52,943 bases of DNA from Myxococcales bacterium SG8_38 (GTDB lineage Bacteria; Myxococcota_A; Polyangia; Polyangiales; Houyiibacteriaceae). Position 1 is the first letter of the stretch. Each line of letters opens with the position of its first letter. Where the stretch lies: positions 1-52,943 of the forward strand of contig LJTN01000014.1 of assembly GCA_001303415.1 (NCBI GenBank). Direction: 5' to 3'. Below the pieces are notes generated by a model. The model worked only from the letters and a program-made list of their open reading frames with translations, was not told the origin of the DNA and searched no databases. The position numbers were made by a program, and so were the translations under genes. Positions 1 to 8,217 of the stretch are shown piece by piece.

Positions 1-418
1 CGGTTTCTAACAACGACTTCACCAAACCTTCGAAGCTCCCCGGGTACGCGCGCGCGTGGATCGGGCCACTCGGAAGCGCGAGATCGACGACCAGAAGCTC
101 ACCGCCTGGGACCAACGAGTCGCGTAGCTGGCTCACCGGACGATCGACGGCGAATGGGAGCGCCAAGTCCCTGAGGGTGTCCTCCCAGGCTCCACCTGAC
201 CAAAACGTTCCCCAGACGACGTGCCCGTCGCGCGAATCGTGAAGCTCGCTGCCCATGATGCCGGGAACGAAAACGATGGTCGAAGCGCGCGCACGAGCGC
301 GCTCGAGGTCGGGCTGGTAGACGTCCGCGATCTTCGCCAGGGGCGACGAGCGACCCGCACATCCCATCGCCAAGGCGAGAGCAATGAATCCGTAGCGGAT
401 GGTGGTCGCTTTGTGCAT
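1..418 (-). CDS. LCAT/PGAP1-like alpha/beta-hydrolase lipoprotein, 3' part outside window
   Basis: An open frame of 139 codons runs from an ATG at 418-416 off the left edge of the window without a stop. The N-terminus has a basic start, a short hydrophobic run and a lipobox-like LAMGC (Cys at about residue 20), so it is probably a lipoprotein. Residues about 53-62 read IVFVPGIMGSEL, the oxyanion-hole strand typical of lecithin:cholesterol acyltransferase and PGAP1-like lipases, which act on acyl esters. The GxSxG nucleophile lies outside the window, so activity cannot be judged. It is divergent from the lipoprotein gene starting at 510, with 91 bases between them. Confidence 0.75.
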   Translation of the reverse strand, partial: MHKATTIRYGFIALALAMGCAGRSSPLAKIADVYQPDLERARARASTIVFVPGIMGSELHDSRDGHVVWGTFWSGGAWEDTLRDLALPFAVDRPVSQLRDSLVPGGELLVVDLALPSGPIHARAYPGSFEGLVKSLLET

Positions 419-509
419 GGCGTCGAAATCTGTGCTGACGAGGATCTCTTGGCAAGCGCGCTCCCAGACGCAGCTTGCCCCTTTGGCGTCGAGATGCGAA
501 AGGAACGAG

Positions 510-1187
510 ATGCTGCGCCTGCTACCTCTGCTGCCGCTCGCGGTGCTGCTCGCTTGCAGCGAATCGAGCTTCGATTCCCCGATGGACGCCAGCGTCGATG
601 GCAGCGCGGGCTCGGGCGGTGAAGGCGGATCTGGTGGCTCCGCAGGTAACGGCGGCAGCGGTGGCACTGGCGGTGAAGCTGGCGTCTCCGAGCGTCGGAT
701 TTTCGTCACGGAGACGGCGCAGAATGCCGATTTCGGGGGGCTCGCCGGGGCGGACGCGCTTTGTGCGTCGGAAGCCGCGGCGGCGGGCTTGGAGGGTATC
801 TTCAAGGCTTGGCTGTCCACGACTTCCTCGCCGGTTGCAGATCGCGTGACGCGATCGACCGTCCCGTACGTGCTGGTTGACGGAACCCTCGTCGCGGACG
901 ACTGGGATGACCTGACGGATGGCGACATCGCCGCGCGTATCAATCTAGACGCCAACCGCCAGCTGCGGGGCGGAGATGTCTGGACCGGAACCTTGCCGAA
1001 CGGCTTGCCCTACATGAATGACGCGGCCCTCGATGCGGGTGTCCCCACGATCGACTGCGAAGGTTTCGAGAGCGCCTTCGAGGGCGTCGGTCTGTGCGGT
1101 ACGACGGCTTCGACCGCGGCCAACTGGACCGCAAACGACACCCCCGCATGCTCCACGACCCTGCGCCTGTTCTGCATCGAACAGTAG
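510..1187 (+). CDS. DUF1554-type lipoprotein with Gly-rich linker
   Basis: This is a 225-residue secreted lipoprotein. The ATG at 510 was chosen because AAAGGAACG lies just upstream and it begins a clean signal peptide, MLRLLPLLPLAVLLAC, with lipobox LLAC. A low-complexity Gly/Ser linker (about residues 30-56) leads to a C-terminal domain with the pattern FVTETAQNADFGGLAGADALC, FKAWLS, YVLVDGTLVADDWDDL, VWTGT and a terminal FCIEQ. That pattern is typical of DUF1554, a fold related to the collagen XV/XVIII trimerisation region and common in surface lipoproteins of Leptospira and Myxococcota. Conserved Cys pairs suggest disulfides. The function is not known; a surface adhesion role is only a guess. 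Confidence 0.8.
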   Translation: MLRLLPLLPLAVLLACSESSFDSPMDASVDGSAGSGGEGGSGGSAGNGGSGGTGGEAGVSERRIFVTETAQNADFGGLAGADALCASEAAAAGLEGIFKAWLSTTSSPVADRVTRSTVPYVLVDGTLVADDWDDLTDGDIAARINLDANRQLRGGDVWTGTLPNGLPYMNDAALDAGVPTIDCEGFESAFEGVGLCGTTASTAANWTANDTPACSTTLRLFCIEQ

Positions 1188-1263
1188 TGGATTCGGCGTT
1201 GGACCCACCGGGCCACGTCGGGGCTGGACGCCCTAAGGCGACTGTGCTGTAAAGACGATCTTC

Positions 1264-3483
1264 ATGAAGCGTTGTCTCGTCATTCACCTTGGCGGCGAGA
1301 ACGAAAACTTCATCGCCGCCTTGGGCGATCGTCGCGCCGAGGTCTTGTGGCGCGGGTGCGACCGTGATTTGGAACGCGCGCGGGCGCTCGTCCGCGGGCA
1401 CGACGGCAAGGTCGACGCCATTGGCTTGGACGGGATCCCGACGGACCTCGAGCTCGGCGACGCGCATCGGCGCTATCAACCAGGGTGCGAGGTTGCAGCG
1501 GCCGCCAAGCGCACGCCGGTCGTAGACGGCAGCGGAGTGTGCGCGGGCCTCGAGCGCTGGAGCGTGGTGCTCGCCGATCGCGCCGAGCCGGGAATCTTCA
1601 GCCAGAAGCGCGTCCTGATGGTGCCTGGAATCAACCATGTCGGTCTCGCGCAAGCGCTCGGACGACTCACGCCCCGGGTCGAATACTACGATCCGGAGAT
1701 GTTTTTCGGCTTGCCCGACGTGCCGGGGGTGGGCAGCAAGGAAACGCTCGGAACCGCTGACGCGCCCACGCTCGAGGCGCTCAAGGATGCACCGCTCGAC
1801 AAGATCTCGCCCCCTGCGCACGCCGATGCGCGGCGGGTGACACCGCATTTCCGTTGGGCCGACGTCATCGCAGGCGATGCCGCTGCGATTCGTCACTTCG
1901 CTCCAATGGACTTGCGCAAGAAGACGGTCGTCGTGCCATGCGCGACCCGTGAGGACGCGGACGACTTCCGCACCCGGGGCGCTTCCATTCTAGTCACGCT
2001 GATGCCTTCGCTCGAGCCGGGCGTGGCGATGGCGCGATATTCTGCGGCGCTGATCGAGGCGGTGTTCGTCGCGCTACGTGACGATCCGAGCATCCCGCTC
2101 ACCGAAGACACCTACCTCAACCTCATGGCTGAGATCTCTTGGAGCCCGTACATCCGGTATCTCCAAGAGGAAGAGGAAGGCATCAACCGGTTTGCCTTCG
2201 TCATCCATCCACTCGACGTCGGATTCGTACACAAGCACCCGGACTTCACGTGGACCAAGCACCTGCCGGACCGTGTCGTCGAGGAGGTGGCGGCGTATCT
2301 CAAGCCCGTGTACGTCGGACGCATCTCGGGGGGCCGTTCGCCGGCCACGGGACAGCGGATCGAAGGCTATCTCTTTGCCCTCGGCTCCACCCCGCGCCAG
2401 ATGATGCGCCACAGCGCGCGATTCACGTACGACCGACTCAACGAGGCCGCGAAGATGGCGGAGCGCCACGGCTGCCGTTTGATGGGTCTCGGCGCATTCA
2501 CCAGTGTGGTGGGCGATGCCGGCGAAACCGTAGCCCACGAGGCATCGATCGCCATCACCAGCGGTAACAGCCTGACCGTGGCCGCCACGCTCGAGGCCGC
2601 CAAACAGGCCGTCGTCAAGATGGGCGCCACCCAGCTCACCCAAGGCCGAGCGATGATCATCGGTGCGACGGGATCGATCGGCGCCGTCTGCTCGCGACTG
2701 CTCGCGCAAGCCATCTACGACGTGGTGCTGGTGTCGATCGAGCCCGAAAAGCTGATCGACCTCAAGCGCACCATCGAAAGGGAAACACCCGGCACCAAGG
2801 TGACCATCGCCCTTCGGCCGCGCGATCTGGCCGCGGACTGCGACTTGGTCGTGACCGCGACGTCTGCGTTCGGCCAGCGCATTCTCGACATCAGCACCTG
2901 CAAGCCAGGCGCCGTGATCTGCGACGTGGCGCGGCCGCCGGACATCGGCGAGCGAGAGGCTGCCCTGCGCCCCGACGTGGCGGTCATCGAGAGCGGCGAA
3001 GTCCTCATCCCGGGCGACATCGACATCGGCTACGACATTGGCCTGCCCAAAGGGACTGCCTACGCGTGCCTCGCGGAGACTGCGCTTCTGGCCATGGAAG
3101 GCCGGTTCGAGAGTTACACGCTAGGTCGCAACATCGATGTCGAGCGCGTCAAGGAGATCTACCGCCTGTTCAAGAAGCACGAGTTCCAAATCGCGGGGCT
3201 CCGGTCGTTCGGCAAGGTGCTCACCGAGCGCGACTTCGCGGAGAAGCGCAGGCTTGCCGCCGAGCTGGCGGCCGACCCGGAGCGCCTCGCCAGGACCCGC
3301 GCCGAGGTGAGCGCGCGCATCGCGGAGATGCCGGTGGAGGCCAAAGGCGTTCGCGGCGGCAACGAAATCGTGGAGCGGCTGACCCACGTGGCGGAACGCA
3401 TCCCGGTCTTGTCCCATGCCGTCGAACGGCTCCGGGTGTTCGCCAGCCAGGAGGATTACGACGCGATGGAGGGCTCGCGCTAA
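1264..3483 (+). CDS. acyl-ACP-reductase-like dehydrogenase with N-terminal quinate-dehydrogenase-like extension
   Basis: The 739-residue protein has two parts. Residues about 1-300 carry VDAIGLDGI (about 51-59) and TPVVDGSG (about 84-91), which I recognise from proteins annotated as quinate 5-dehydrogenase. Residues about 310-640 resemble cyanobacterial long-chain acyl-ACP reductase: [25 protein letters not shown] (about 429-444), a Rossmann GATGSIG (about 466-472) and [18 protein letters not shown], with a Cys where the reductase has its catalytic thiol. A C-terminal tail of about 90 residues follows. Acyl-ACP reductases make fatty aldehydes from acyl-ACP with NADPH; substrate and product here are unknown. 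No Shine-Dalgarno is seen. Its stop overlaps the stop of the convergent sterol reductase by 4 bases. Confidence 0.75.
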   Translation: MKRCLVIHLGGENENFIAALGDRRAEVLWRGCDRDLERARALVRGHDGKVDAIGLDGIPTDLELGDAHRRYQPGCEVAAAAKRTPVVDGSGVCAGLERWSVVLADRAEPGIFSQKRVLMVPGINHVGLAQALGRLTPRVEYYDPEMFFGLPDVPGVGSKETLGTADAPTLEALKDAPLDKISPPAHADARRVTPHFRWADVIAGDAAAIRHFAPMDLRKKTVVVPCATREDADDFRTRGASILVTLMPSLEPGVAMARYSAALIEAVFVALRDDPSIPLTEDTYLNLMAEISWSPYIRYLQEEEEGINRFAFVIHPLDVGFVHKHPDFTWTKHLPDRVVEEVAAYLKPVYVGRISGGRSPATGQRIEGYLFALGSTPRQMMRHSARFTYDRLNEAAKMAERHGCRLMGLGAFTSVVGDAGETVAHEASIAITSGNSLTVAATLEAAKQAVVKMGATQLTQGRAMIIGATGSIGAVCSRLLAQAIYDVVLVSIEPEKLIDLKRTIERETPGTKVTIALRPRDLAADCDLVVTATSAFGQRILDISTCKPGAVICDVARPPDIGEREAALRPDVAVIESGEVLIPGDIDIGYDIGLPKGTAYACLAETALLAMEGRFESYTLGRNIDVERVKEIYRLFKKHEFQIAGLRSFGKVLTERDFAEKRRLAAELAADPERLARTRAEVSARIAEMPVEAKGVRGGNEIVERLTHVAERIPVLSHAVERLRVFASQEDYDAMEGSR

Positions 3484-5156
3484 ACGCCCTGCGAGCCGGC
3501 GTCGAAGCGGACGTCCGGTCGGTCCACGCTCCACGATCGTTCCTCGTCGAGGAACTGCAATGGGTCGAGCTCGGGCTTCACCTTTTCGTAGATCGTGGGG
3601 AAGGTGCCATCGGCGTGGTACTTCGCTCGCATCTCTCGCCACAGGGTGTGGTCGAACATCTCTTCGAACTCTTCCTCCGTGCTGAAGACGTCGCAGTAGG
3701 TGTGGAGGAAGCCGCCGATCGAGCGGACTTTTCGTTCCAGGGCCCGAACTTTGCTGACCGTTGGAAAGCGCTCGTCGCCGTCTTTGACCCGCTTCGGAAA
3801 TCCATAGATGCCGAGGTCGAGGAAGACCGCGGCTTCTGCACGTCCCGAGTATGGCTTCTTTCGGTTCCCCGGGCGTCGAACGAGCCCGCCGCGGTCGATC
3901 ACGCGGCACGGATACCCCAGCAGCGGGTAGATCTCGAGCTCCTCGTGCACCTGCTCGACCATCTCGGCGAAGTGCTCGGCAGGAAAGGCAAACTCCTGCC
4001 AGACTTGCTTTCGAATGGTGTTCTCGCGTTCCGCGCGAGGCCGTGTGCCCTTTAGAAACGTCGTGTTGGGCGGAAGCATCCAGCCCATCGTGTAGCGAAA
4101 CCAAGGCTCGTTGGCGGTTGGAAGGATCTGCGCCAAGCACATGCACATGCTGCGGTCGTGGCGCATGAGGTAGTCGTACATCGGGACGAGCTCCTCGAAT
4201 GACTTGCCCTCGCCGAGCTCGAGCATGCTTTCGACGTGCTTGTAGAACAGGGGCTTGTAGTACCGGCTCACCGGGTTCATCGGCAGGTTGCTTTCTTGCA
4301 CCTCTTCGGTGGAAGCCGGATGGCCCTCCATGACGACCGCGCGGTCTTTGTCGAAGATGATCGTCTCGATGAAGTGCGGTGGATTCGGGTCGCTTGCGAG
4401 CCTCCCGTATTCGGGAGCGTAGGCCTCGAGGGAGTAAAACGGACGATAAACGAGCCGCACGTGTGATGGCGCGGGGATGACGCGCATCTCGAGCGCGACG
4501 AGAAGGCCGAGCGTGCCGTGGCTCCAGGGCAATGCCCGAAACAGATCCGCGTGCTCGTTGTCCCGGGTCGCTCGCACCAGCTCGCCATCCGCCGTCACGA
4601 TCTCGTAAGCGGTCACGGTGTCGTGGACCAAGCCGCAGACGTGGGAGTGCGTCGTCATCCCGAGTGCCATGACGAGGCCGCCCATCGTCGCGTCTTTCAT
4701 CTCGATCGTCGCCTCGAGCTGAAGCCCCATCTCGTCGAGGTGCTGGGCGACGTCGCCCACGGTCGCGAACGGCTCGAGTCGAATGATGCCTTTGTCCTCA
4801 TCGACTCCGAGAATCGCCGTGAGGTCGCTCATGCGGACCTGCTGTGAGTCGGACTTGTCGGCCATTCGGGTATTGAGGGAAGCAGCGCCCCTCCGATCGG
4901 TGCGTAGCGGCTTTTGCGCCCACGCTTCGCCCCGACGACGCGCTGCCGCATACCGCCTGACGTCCTCTCTCACCCGCCCTACCCGTGCATCGTGATCTTC
5001 GGCTCTTGCCGGCCTGACGAGCAACGCCTTGGCTTTGTCCCATCCGGTAGCCAGCGTGCTCAGCGGCAGCGCGACCCCGATGATCACGAGCTCCCGGTGC
5101 TCATCTGCCCAGCGCTTCGCTGCGACAATGAGGGTATTCGAGCGCATGCGAGGCAT
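3480..5156 (-). CDS. delta24-sterol reductase (DHCR24/DWF1-like), FAD-dependent
   Basis: The 558-residue protein can be aligned by eye with eukaryotic DHCR24 along nearly its whole length. An N-terminal hydrophobic segment (about residues 22-39) sits where human DHCR24 has its membrane anchor. The FAD-binding p-cresol-methylhydroxylase domain follows, with [28 protein letters not shown] (about 153-167), [21 protein letters not shown] and [25 protein letters not shown]. The C-terminal half keeps [26 protein letters not shown] and [23 protein letters not shown]24 uses NADPH and FAD to reduce the C24 double bond of sterol side chains. The gene starts 10 bases after the stop of the DUF481 gene, so the two are probably co-transcribed. 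Another flavin oxidase role cannot be excluded. Confidence 0.85.
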   Translation of the reverse strand: MPRMRSNTLIVAAKRWADEHRELVIIGVALPLSTLATGWDKAKALLVRPARAEDHDARVGRVREDVRRYAAARRRGEAWAQKPLRTDRRGAASLNTRMADKSDSQQVRMSDLTAILGVDEDKGIIRLEPFATVGDVAQHLDEMGLQLEATIEMKDATMGGLVMALGMTTHSHVCGLVHDTVTAYEIVTADGELVRATRDNEHADLFRALPWSHGTLGLLVALEMRVIPAPSHVRLVYRPFYSLEAYAPEYGRLASDPNPPHFIETIIFDKDRAVVMEGHPASTEEVQESNLPMNPVSRYYKPLFYKHVESMLELGEGKSFEELVPMYDYLMRHDRSMCMCLAQILPTANEPWFRYTMGWMLPPNTTFLKGTRPRAERENTIRKQVWQEFAFPAEHFAEMVEQVHEELEIYPLLGYPCRVIDRGGLVRRPGNRKKPYSGRAEAAVFLDLGIYGFPKRVKDGDERFPTVSKVRALERKVRSIGGFLHTYCDVFSTEEEFEEMFDHTLWREMRAKYHADGTFPTIYEKVKPELDPLQFLDEERSWSVDRPDVRFDAGSQGV

Positions 5157-5165
5157 CGGATGACG

Positions 5166-6515
5166 CTATCCTAGCTCGAGCGAAACACCGACCACCAGCT
5201 GGTAGTCGTTCTTCTCGATCGGAGGGGCCGCAGGATCGGGATCGGGCGGCGGGGCCGGTTGCTCGGTGCGCAAGAAGAGGAATGCCACGTTGAAATCGAC
5301 GACACTCGTCAGCTCGATCGAGAGGTCGGCTTTGCCGGTATGGTTGGTGTTGCCGACCTCGGTGACCACTAGGTTCGTGAGCCAGCTGAGGGTCAGATCG
5401 ATGTCGTCGGTGATGTCGAAGTCCGCGTACGTATAGAGGGGCACAAACACGTCGTGCTGCGGGTCGTCTCCGGTGACTTGGGAGGCGTCCAGGTATTTCA
5501 AGTACTGGTAACCGAGGCCCGTCTGAAAGTCCCACTTCACGTTCGGCGTATCGATGATGTGAATGCCCGCGCCCGCTGCGGGGGTTGCCCTGAACTTGAT
5601 GTTCTGGAAGCGATCGTTCAAAAGCTGCCCGAATGCCGGCGTCACGAACCACCGTTTCGAGAGAAACACCTTGAAGTCGAACTCGCCCAGGTGCCGCTGG
5701 ACGTTCTGGACCCCATCGGTTCGGCCGAAGGTGCCGTTGTAACTCAGGTCCATGCGGGTCATGTCGTCTTCACGGCGGACCTTGAAGAGGATGTCGTAGG
5801 TGAGCTGATCGGTATTGCCACGGTTGAGGGTAAGACCGAAGCGGAGGCTCATCGACCACCAATCCTTTTCGCGCTCACCGCCCTCCACTATTCCTTCGAG
5901 CTCGCTTCGATCGAAGATCCGGGTTCCCTCCTCGGTCTGGACGACGACCTTGTCGGGAGTGATGACGGCAAGGCCCGTTGCACTGATGCGATTGTCGAAC
6001 ACGTAGGTGTTGACGTTTGGGGAATGCAACCTGATCACGTCCGCCAAGTCGATGAGTTGCATGTCGAGCTTATCGCTGTCGAACTCGAGCACGTCGTCAC
6101 GCATGCGTTTGATTTCGCCCTTGATCCATTCCCCGGAGGCGAGCTGGACCCAATCGAAGGTGTCACCAAACGTGAGCTGGTAGGCCTCCGTGACGCCGGC
6201 CTCGATCTCTTCGGCGGCTCTGGTCATGCTTGCCTGGACCGCGTCGACTGCGGCGTCGCTCGGCGCTGCTTGACTTGGGACACCTCCTCGTGCCGTGGTT
6301 GCGAAGTCGATCGCTTCGGCTGCCTTTTCCGCGTCGGTGTCGGCGCTTGTCGGGGCTGGACCGCTGCCGCGAGACTGCTCGGGCCGGAGGTCCTTTTCCT
6401 CGGCGCCAACCTTGTCGGGGTCTTGCGCACCTGCGCTGGTCGCGAAGGAATGCTGCGCGGCAACGGCAATTGCGAGCACGAAGGCGCAGCGTTTCAGGCC
6501 GGATATTTCATTCAT
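5166..6515 (-). CDS. DUF481 (YdiY-like) outer-membrane beta-barrel protein
   Basis: This 449-residue protein has an N-terminal signal peptide (hydrophobic stretch CAFVLAIAVAA, probable cleavage after SAGA) and an acidic, Ala-rich spacer to about residue 100. A middle domain carries WVQLASGEWIKGEIKRMRDD, a short beta sandwich often found before DUF481. The C-terminal 230 residues alternate polar and aromatic strands, with WWSMSLRFGLTLNRGNTDQLTY and GLGYQYLKYLD, the hallmark of DUF481. The family is known as salt-induced outer-membrane proteins of unclear function. A promoter-like TTTACG-N17-TATAAG ends 8 bases before the ATG, and no Shine-Dalgarno is present. It is divergent from the metallo-hydrolase at 6620. 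Confidence 0.82.
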   Translation of the reverse strand: MNEISGLKRCAFVLAIAVAAQHSFATSAGAQDPDKVGAEEKDLRPEQSRGSGPAPTSADTDAEKAAEAIDFATTARGGVPSQAAPSDAAVDAVQASMTRAAEEIEAGVTEAYQLTFGDTFDWVQLASGEWIKGEIKRMRDDVLEFDSDKLDMQLIDLADVIRLHSPNVNTYVFDNRISATGLAVITPDKVVVQTEEGTRIFDRSELEGIVEGGEREKDWWSMSLRFGLTLNRGNTDQLTYDILFKVRREDDMTRMDLSYNGTFGRTDGVQNVQRHLGEFDFKVFLSKRWFVTPAFGQLLNDRFQNIKFRATPAAGAGIHIIDTPNVKWDFQTGLGYQYLKYLDASQVTGDDPQHDVFVPLYTYADFDITDDIDLTLSWLTNLVVTEVGNTNHTGKADLSIELTSVVDFNVAFLFLRTEQPAPPPDPDPAAPPIEKNDYQLVVGVSLELG

Positions 6516-6523
6516 GGGGCGGA

Positions 6524-6552
6524 CTTATAGGCGACGCTCCGCAGCCCGTAAA
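6524..6552 (-). promoter_or_regulatory. sigma-70-type promoter of the DUF481 gene, probably leaderless
   Basis: On the minus strand TTTACG (6552-6547) is separated by exactly 17 bases from TATAAG (6529-6524), and the -10 hexamer ends 8 bases before the ATG at 6515. Transcription would then begin at or within a base or two of the start codon, which fits the absence of a Shine-Dalgarno. Confidence 0.55.
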
Positions 6553-6583
6553 GCAGCAGCACCCACGCTCGCTGAAGGCCGGC

Positions 6584-6611
6584 CATGACCGCCAGGCCCC
6601 ACTGTGATACT
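6584..6611 (+). promoter_or_regulatory. promoter-like element of the metallo-hydrolase gene
   Basis: CATGAC (6584-6589) and an extended -10, TGTGATACT (hexamer 6606-6611), lie 16 bases apart. The -10 ends 8 bases before the GTG at 6620, the same spacing as the divergent DUF481 promoter. No Shine-Dalgarno precedes the GTG. The two promoters share a 104-base divergent region. Confidence 0.4.
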
Positions 6612-6619
6612 GGAATCTT

Positions 6620-7615
6620 GTGAAACGCATCGTCGCATGGTCGCTCGGCATCTTGGCCCTCACGGTCATGGCAGCGGTTGCTTTCGTCGAGCTGCGAAAC
6701 CATCGCGGCGTCCTCGACGCGGAGGCGAAGTTTGCCGCCGAGCGGCCGGCTCCCATCCAAGACCTTGGCATCACTCAAACGCTCACGATCCTGCCGCTGA
6801 TCGACTGGCACGTGTCGGACCCCGGGCTCCGAGGAGAGATGGGGGTGTCGTATCTAGTCGAAACCGACGGGCATCGAATTCTCTTCGACGTGGGGCACAA
6901 CGCGGCACGAGAGTCCCCATCTCCGCTCGAGCACAACATGCGCGCGCTCGGCGTCTCGCTAGACAGCATCGACACCATCTTCATCTCGCACAACCACTTC
7001 GATCACGTGGGCGGGAAAGAACGGCAGAAAAACGAAACCTTTTCGGTCGGCATCGAACAAGCACCCCTGCCCGGAGTGCGTGCCTTCGTTCCGATCCCGA
7101 TGACCTATCCCGGGCTTGATCCCGTCCACTCGTCGGCACCGATGCAGATCGGCGAGGGCTTGGCCACCACGGGCACCATCCCGCGTCAGCTCGTGTTCGG
7201 CTGGATCGACGAGCAGGCGCTGGTCGTGAACGTGGCGGAGCGCGGGGCGGTCCTCATCGTGGGTTGCGGGCATCAAACCATCCCGAAGCTCCTCGAGCGC
7301 TACGACGAAGTCTTTGACGAGCCGCTGTACGGGATCTTCGGAGGCCTGCATTTTCCAGTTCCCGAAGGCCGCTTGAAGGTGCTCGGCTTGAACGCGCAGC
7401 GGGTTTTCGCATCGGGTACGGGCATGCTCTCACCGATCTCGATGGACCAGGTAACGGAAGAGATGAACGAGCTCCGCCGTCGGAATCTCGGGCTCGTCGG
7501 GGTCGGCGGCCACGACAGCAGCGATGAGGTGATTGCAATGTTCAGTGAGATGTTCGGCGACGCTTATCGGCACGTGAGGGTGGGCGAGCGCATCGTGATC
7601 GCGCAGCCCGAATGA
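6620..7615 (+). CDS. membrane-anchored metallo-beta-lactamase-fold hydrolase
   Basis: The 331-residue protein begins at GTG and has one N-terminal membrane anchor (about residues 5-22). Its metallo-beta-lactamase domain carries YLVETDGHRILFDVGHN, the zinc motif SHNHFDHVGG (about 122-131), LIVGCGHQ and GLHF, and a late HDSSDE. The order resembles the COG1237 group annotated as dihydropterin-aminobenzene-phosphate synthase-like hydrolases; the true substrate is unknown. The anchor suggests the domain sits outside the cytoplasmic membrane. The macrodomain gene follows 9 bases downstream and is probably co-transcribed. Confidence 0.8.
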   Translation: MKRIVAWSLGILALTVMAAVAFVELRNHRGVLDAEAKFAAERPAPIQDLGITQTLTILPLIDWHVSDPGLRGEMGVSYLVETDGHRILFDVGHNAARESPSPLEHNMRALGVSLDSIDTIFISHNHFDHVGGKERQKNETFSVGIEQAPLPGVRAFVPIPMTYPGLDPVHSSAPMQIGEGLATTGTIPRQLVFGWIDEQALVVNVAERGAVLIVGCGHQTIPKLLERYDEVFDEPLYGIFGGLHFPVPEGRLKVLGLNAQRVFASGTGMLSPISMDQVTEEMNELRRRNLGLVGVGGHDSSDEVIAMFSEMFGDAYRHVRVGERIVIAQPE

Positions 7616-7624
7616 CGAGGTTCG

Positions 7625-8137
7625 GTGGCGGCTCGCATCGAAGTCCTTCGAGGTGATCTGACCCAGCAAGCGGTCGATGCCATCGTGAACGCTGCCAACG
7701 AAAAGTTGCTCGGCGGAGGCGGCGTCGACGGTGCGATTCACCGTGCAGCCGGGCCGGAGCTGCTCGAAGCCTGCCGCAAGCTTCCGGAGGTTCAGCCGGG
7801 AGTTCGTTGCCCAACGGGCGAGGCTCGCATCACTCCTGGCTTTGGGCTCCGGGCGCGCCACGTCATCCATACGGTGGGGCCGGTCTACCGCGGCCGTCCA
7901 ACCGATGCTGTGCTCCTCCGCAGCGCGTATCGCTCCGCTCTCGAGCTCGCCGTCGAGCACGGGCTTCGGTCGGTTGCGTTCCCTGCAATTTCCTGCGGGG
8001 TCTACGGCTACCCGCTCGACGAGGCGGCTGCGATCTCGATATCGGTGGTGCGGGACCGCGATTGGGCCCTCGACGAGGTCCGCTTCGTGCTGTTTTCGAA
8101 CGACGTGCTTTCCGCTTGGAAGCGCGCCTTGGGCTGA
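7625..8137 (+). CDS. macrodomain protein, O-acetyl-ADP-ribose deacetylase-like (YmdB/MacroD type)
   Basis: This 170-residue single-domain protein starts at GTG. It shows the MacroD signature [26 protein letters not shown] (split: [12 protein letters not shown] about 18-29, [10 protein letters not shown] about 30-39), then HVIHTVGP and [12 protein letters not shown]. The Asn of NAAN and the Asp of GVDGAIH are the residues used by YmdB-type enzymes to hydrolyse O-acetyl-ADP-ribose and mono-ADP-ribosyl esters. Length and motif order are typical. It lies between the metallo-hydrolase and glycogen phosphorylase, but nothing shows a functional link with either. Confidence 0.9.
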   Translation: MAARIEVLRGDLTQQAVDAIVNAANEKLLGGGGVDGAIHRAAGPELLEACRKLPEVQPGVRCPTGEARITPGFGLRARHVIHTVGPVYRGRPTDAVLLRSAYRSALELAVEHGLRSVAFPAISCGVYGYPLDEAAAISISVVRDRDWALDEVRFVLFSNDVLSAWKRALG

Positions 8138-8217
8138 CTTCCGGCGGTCGGCGCTCGATACCGAGAGCGGCGGGGATACACATCAAGGCTAGCCGCGCCG
8201 CTCGCATCGGCGGTAAG

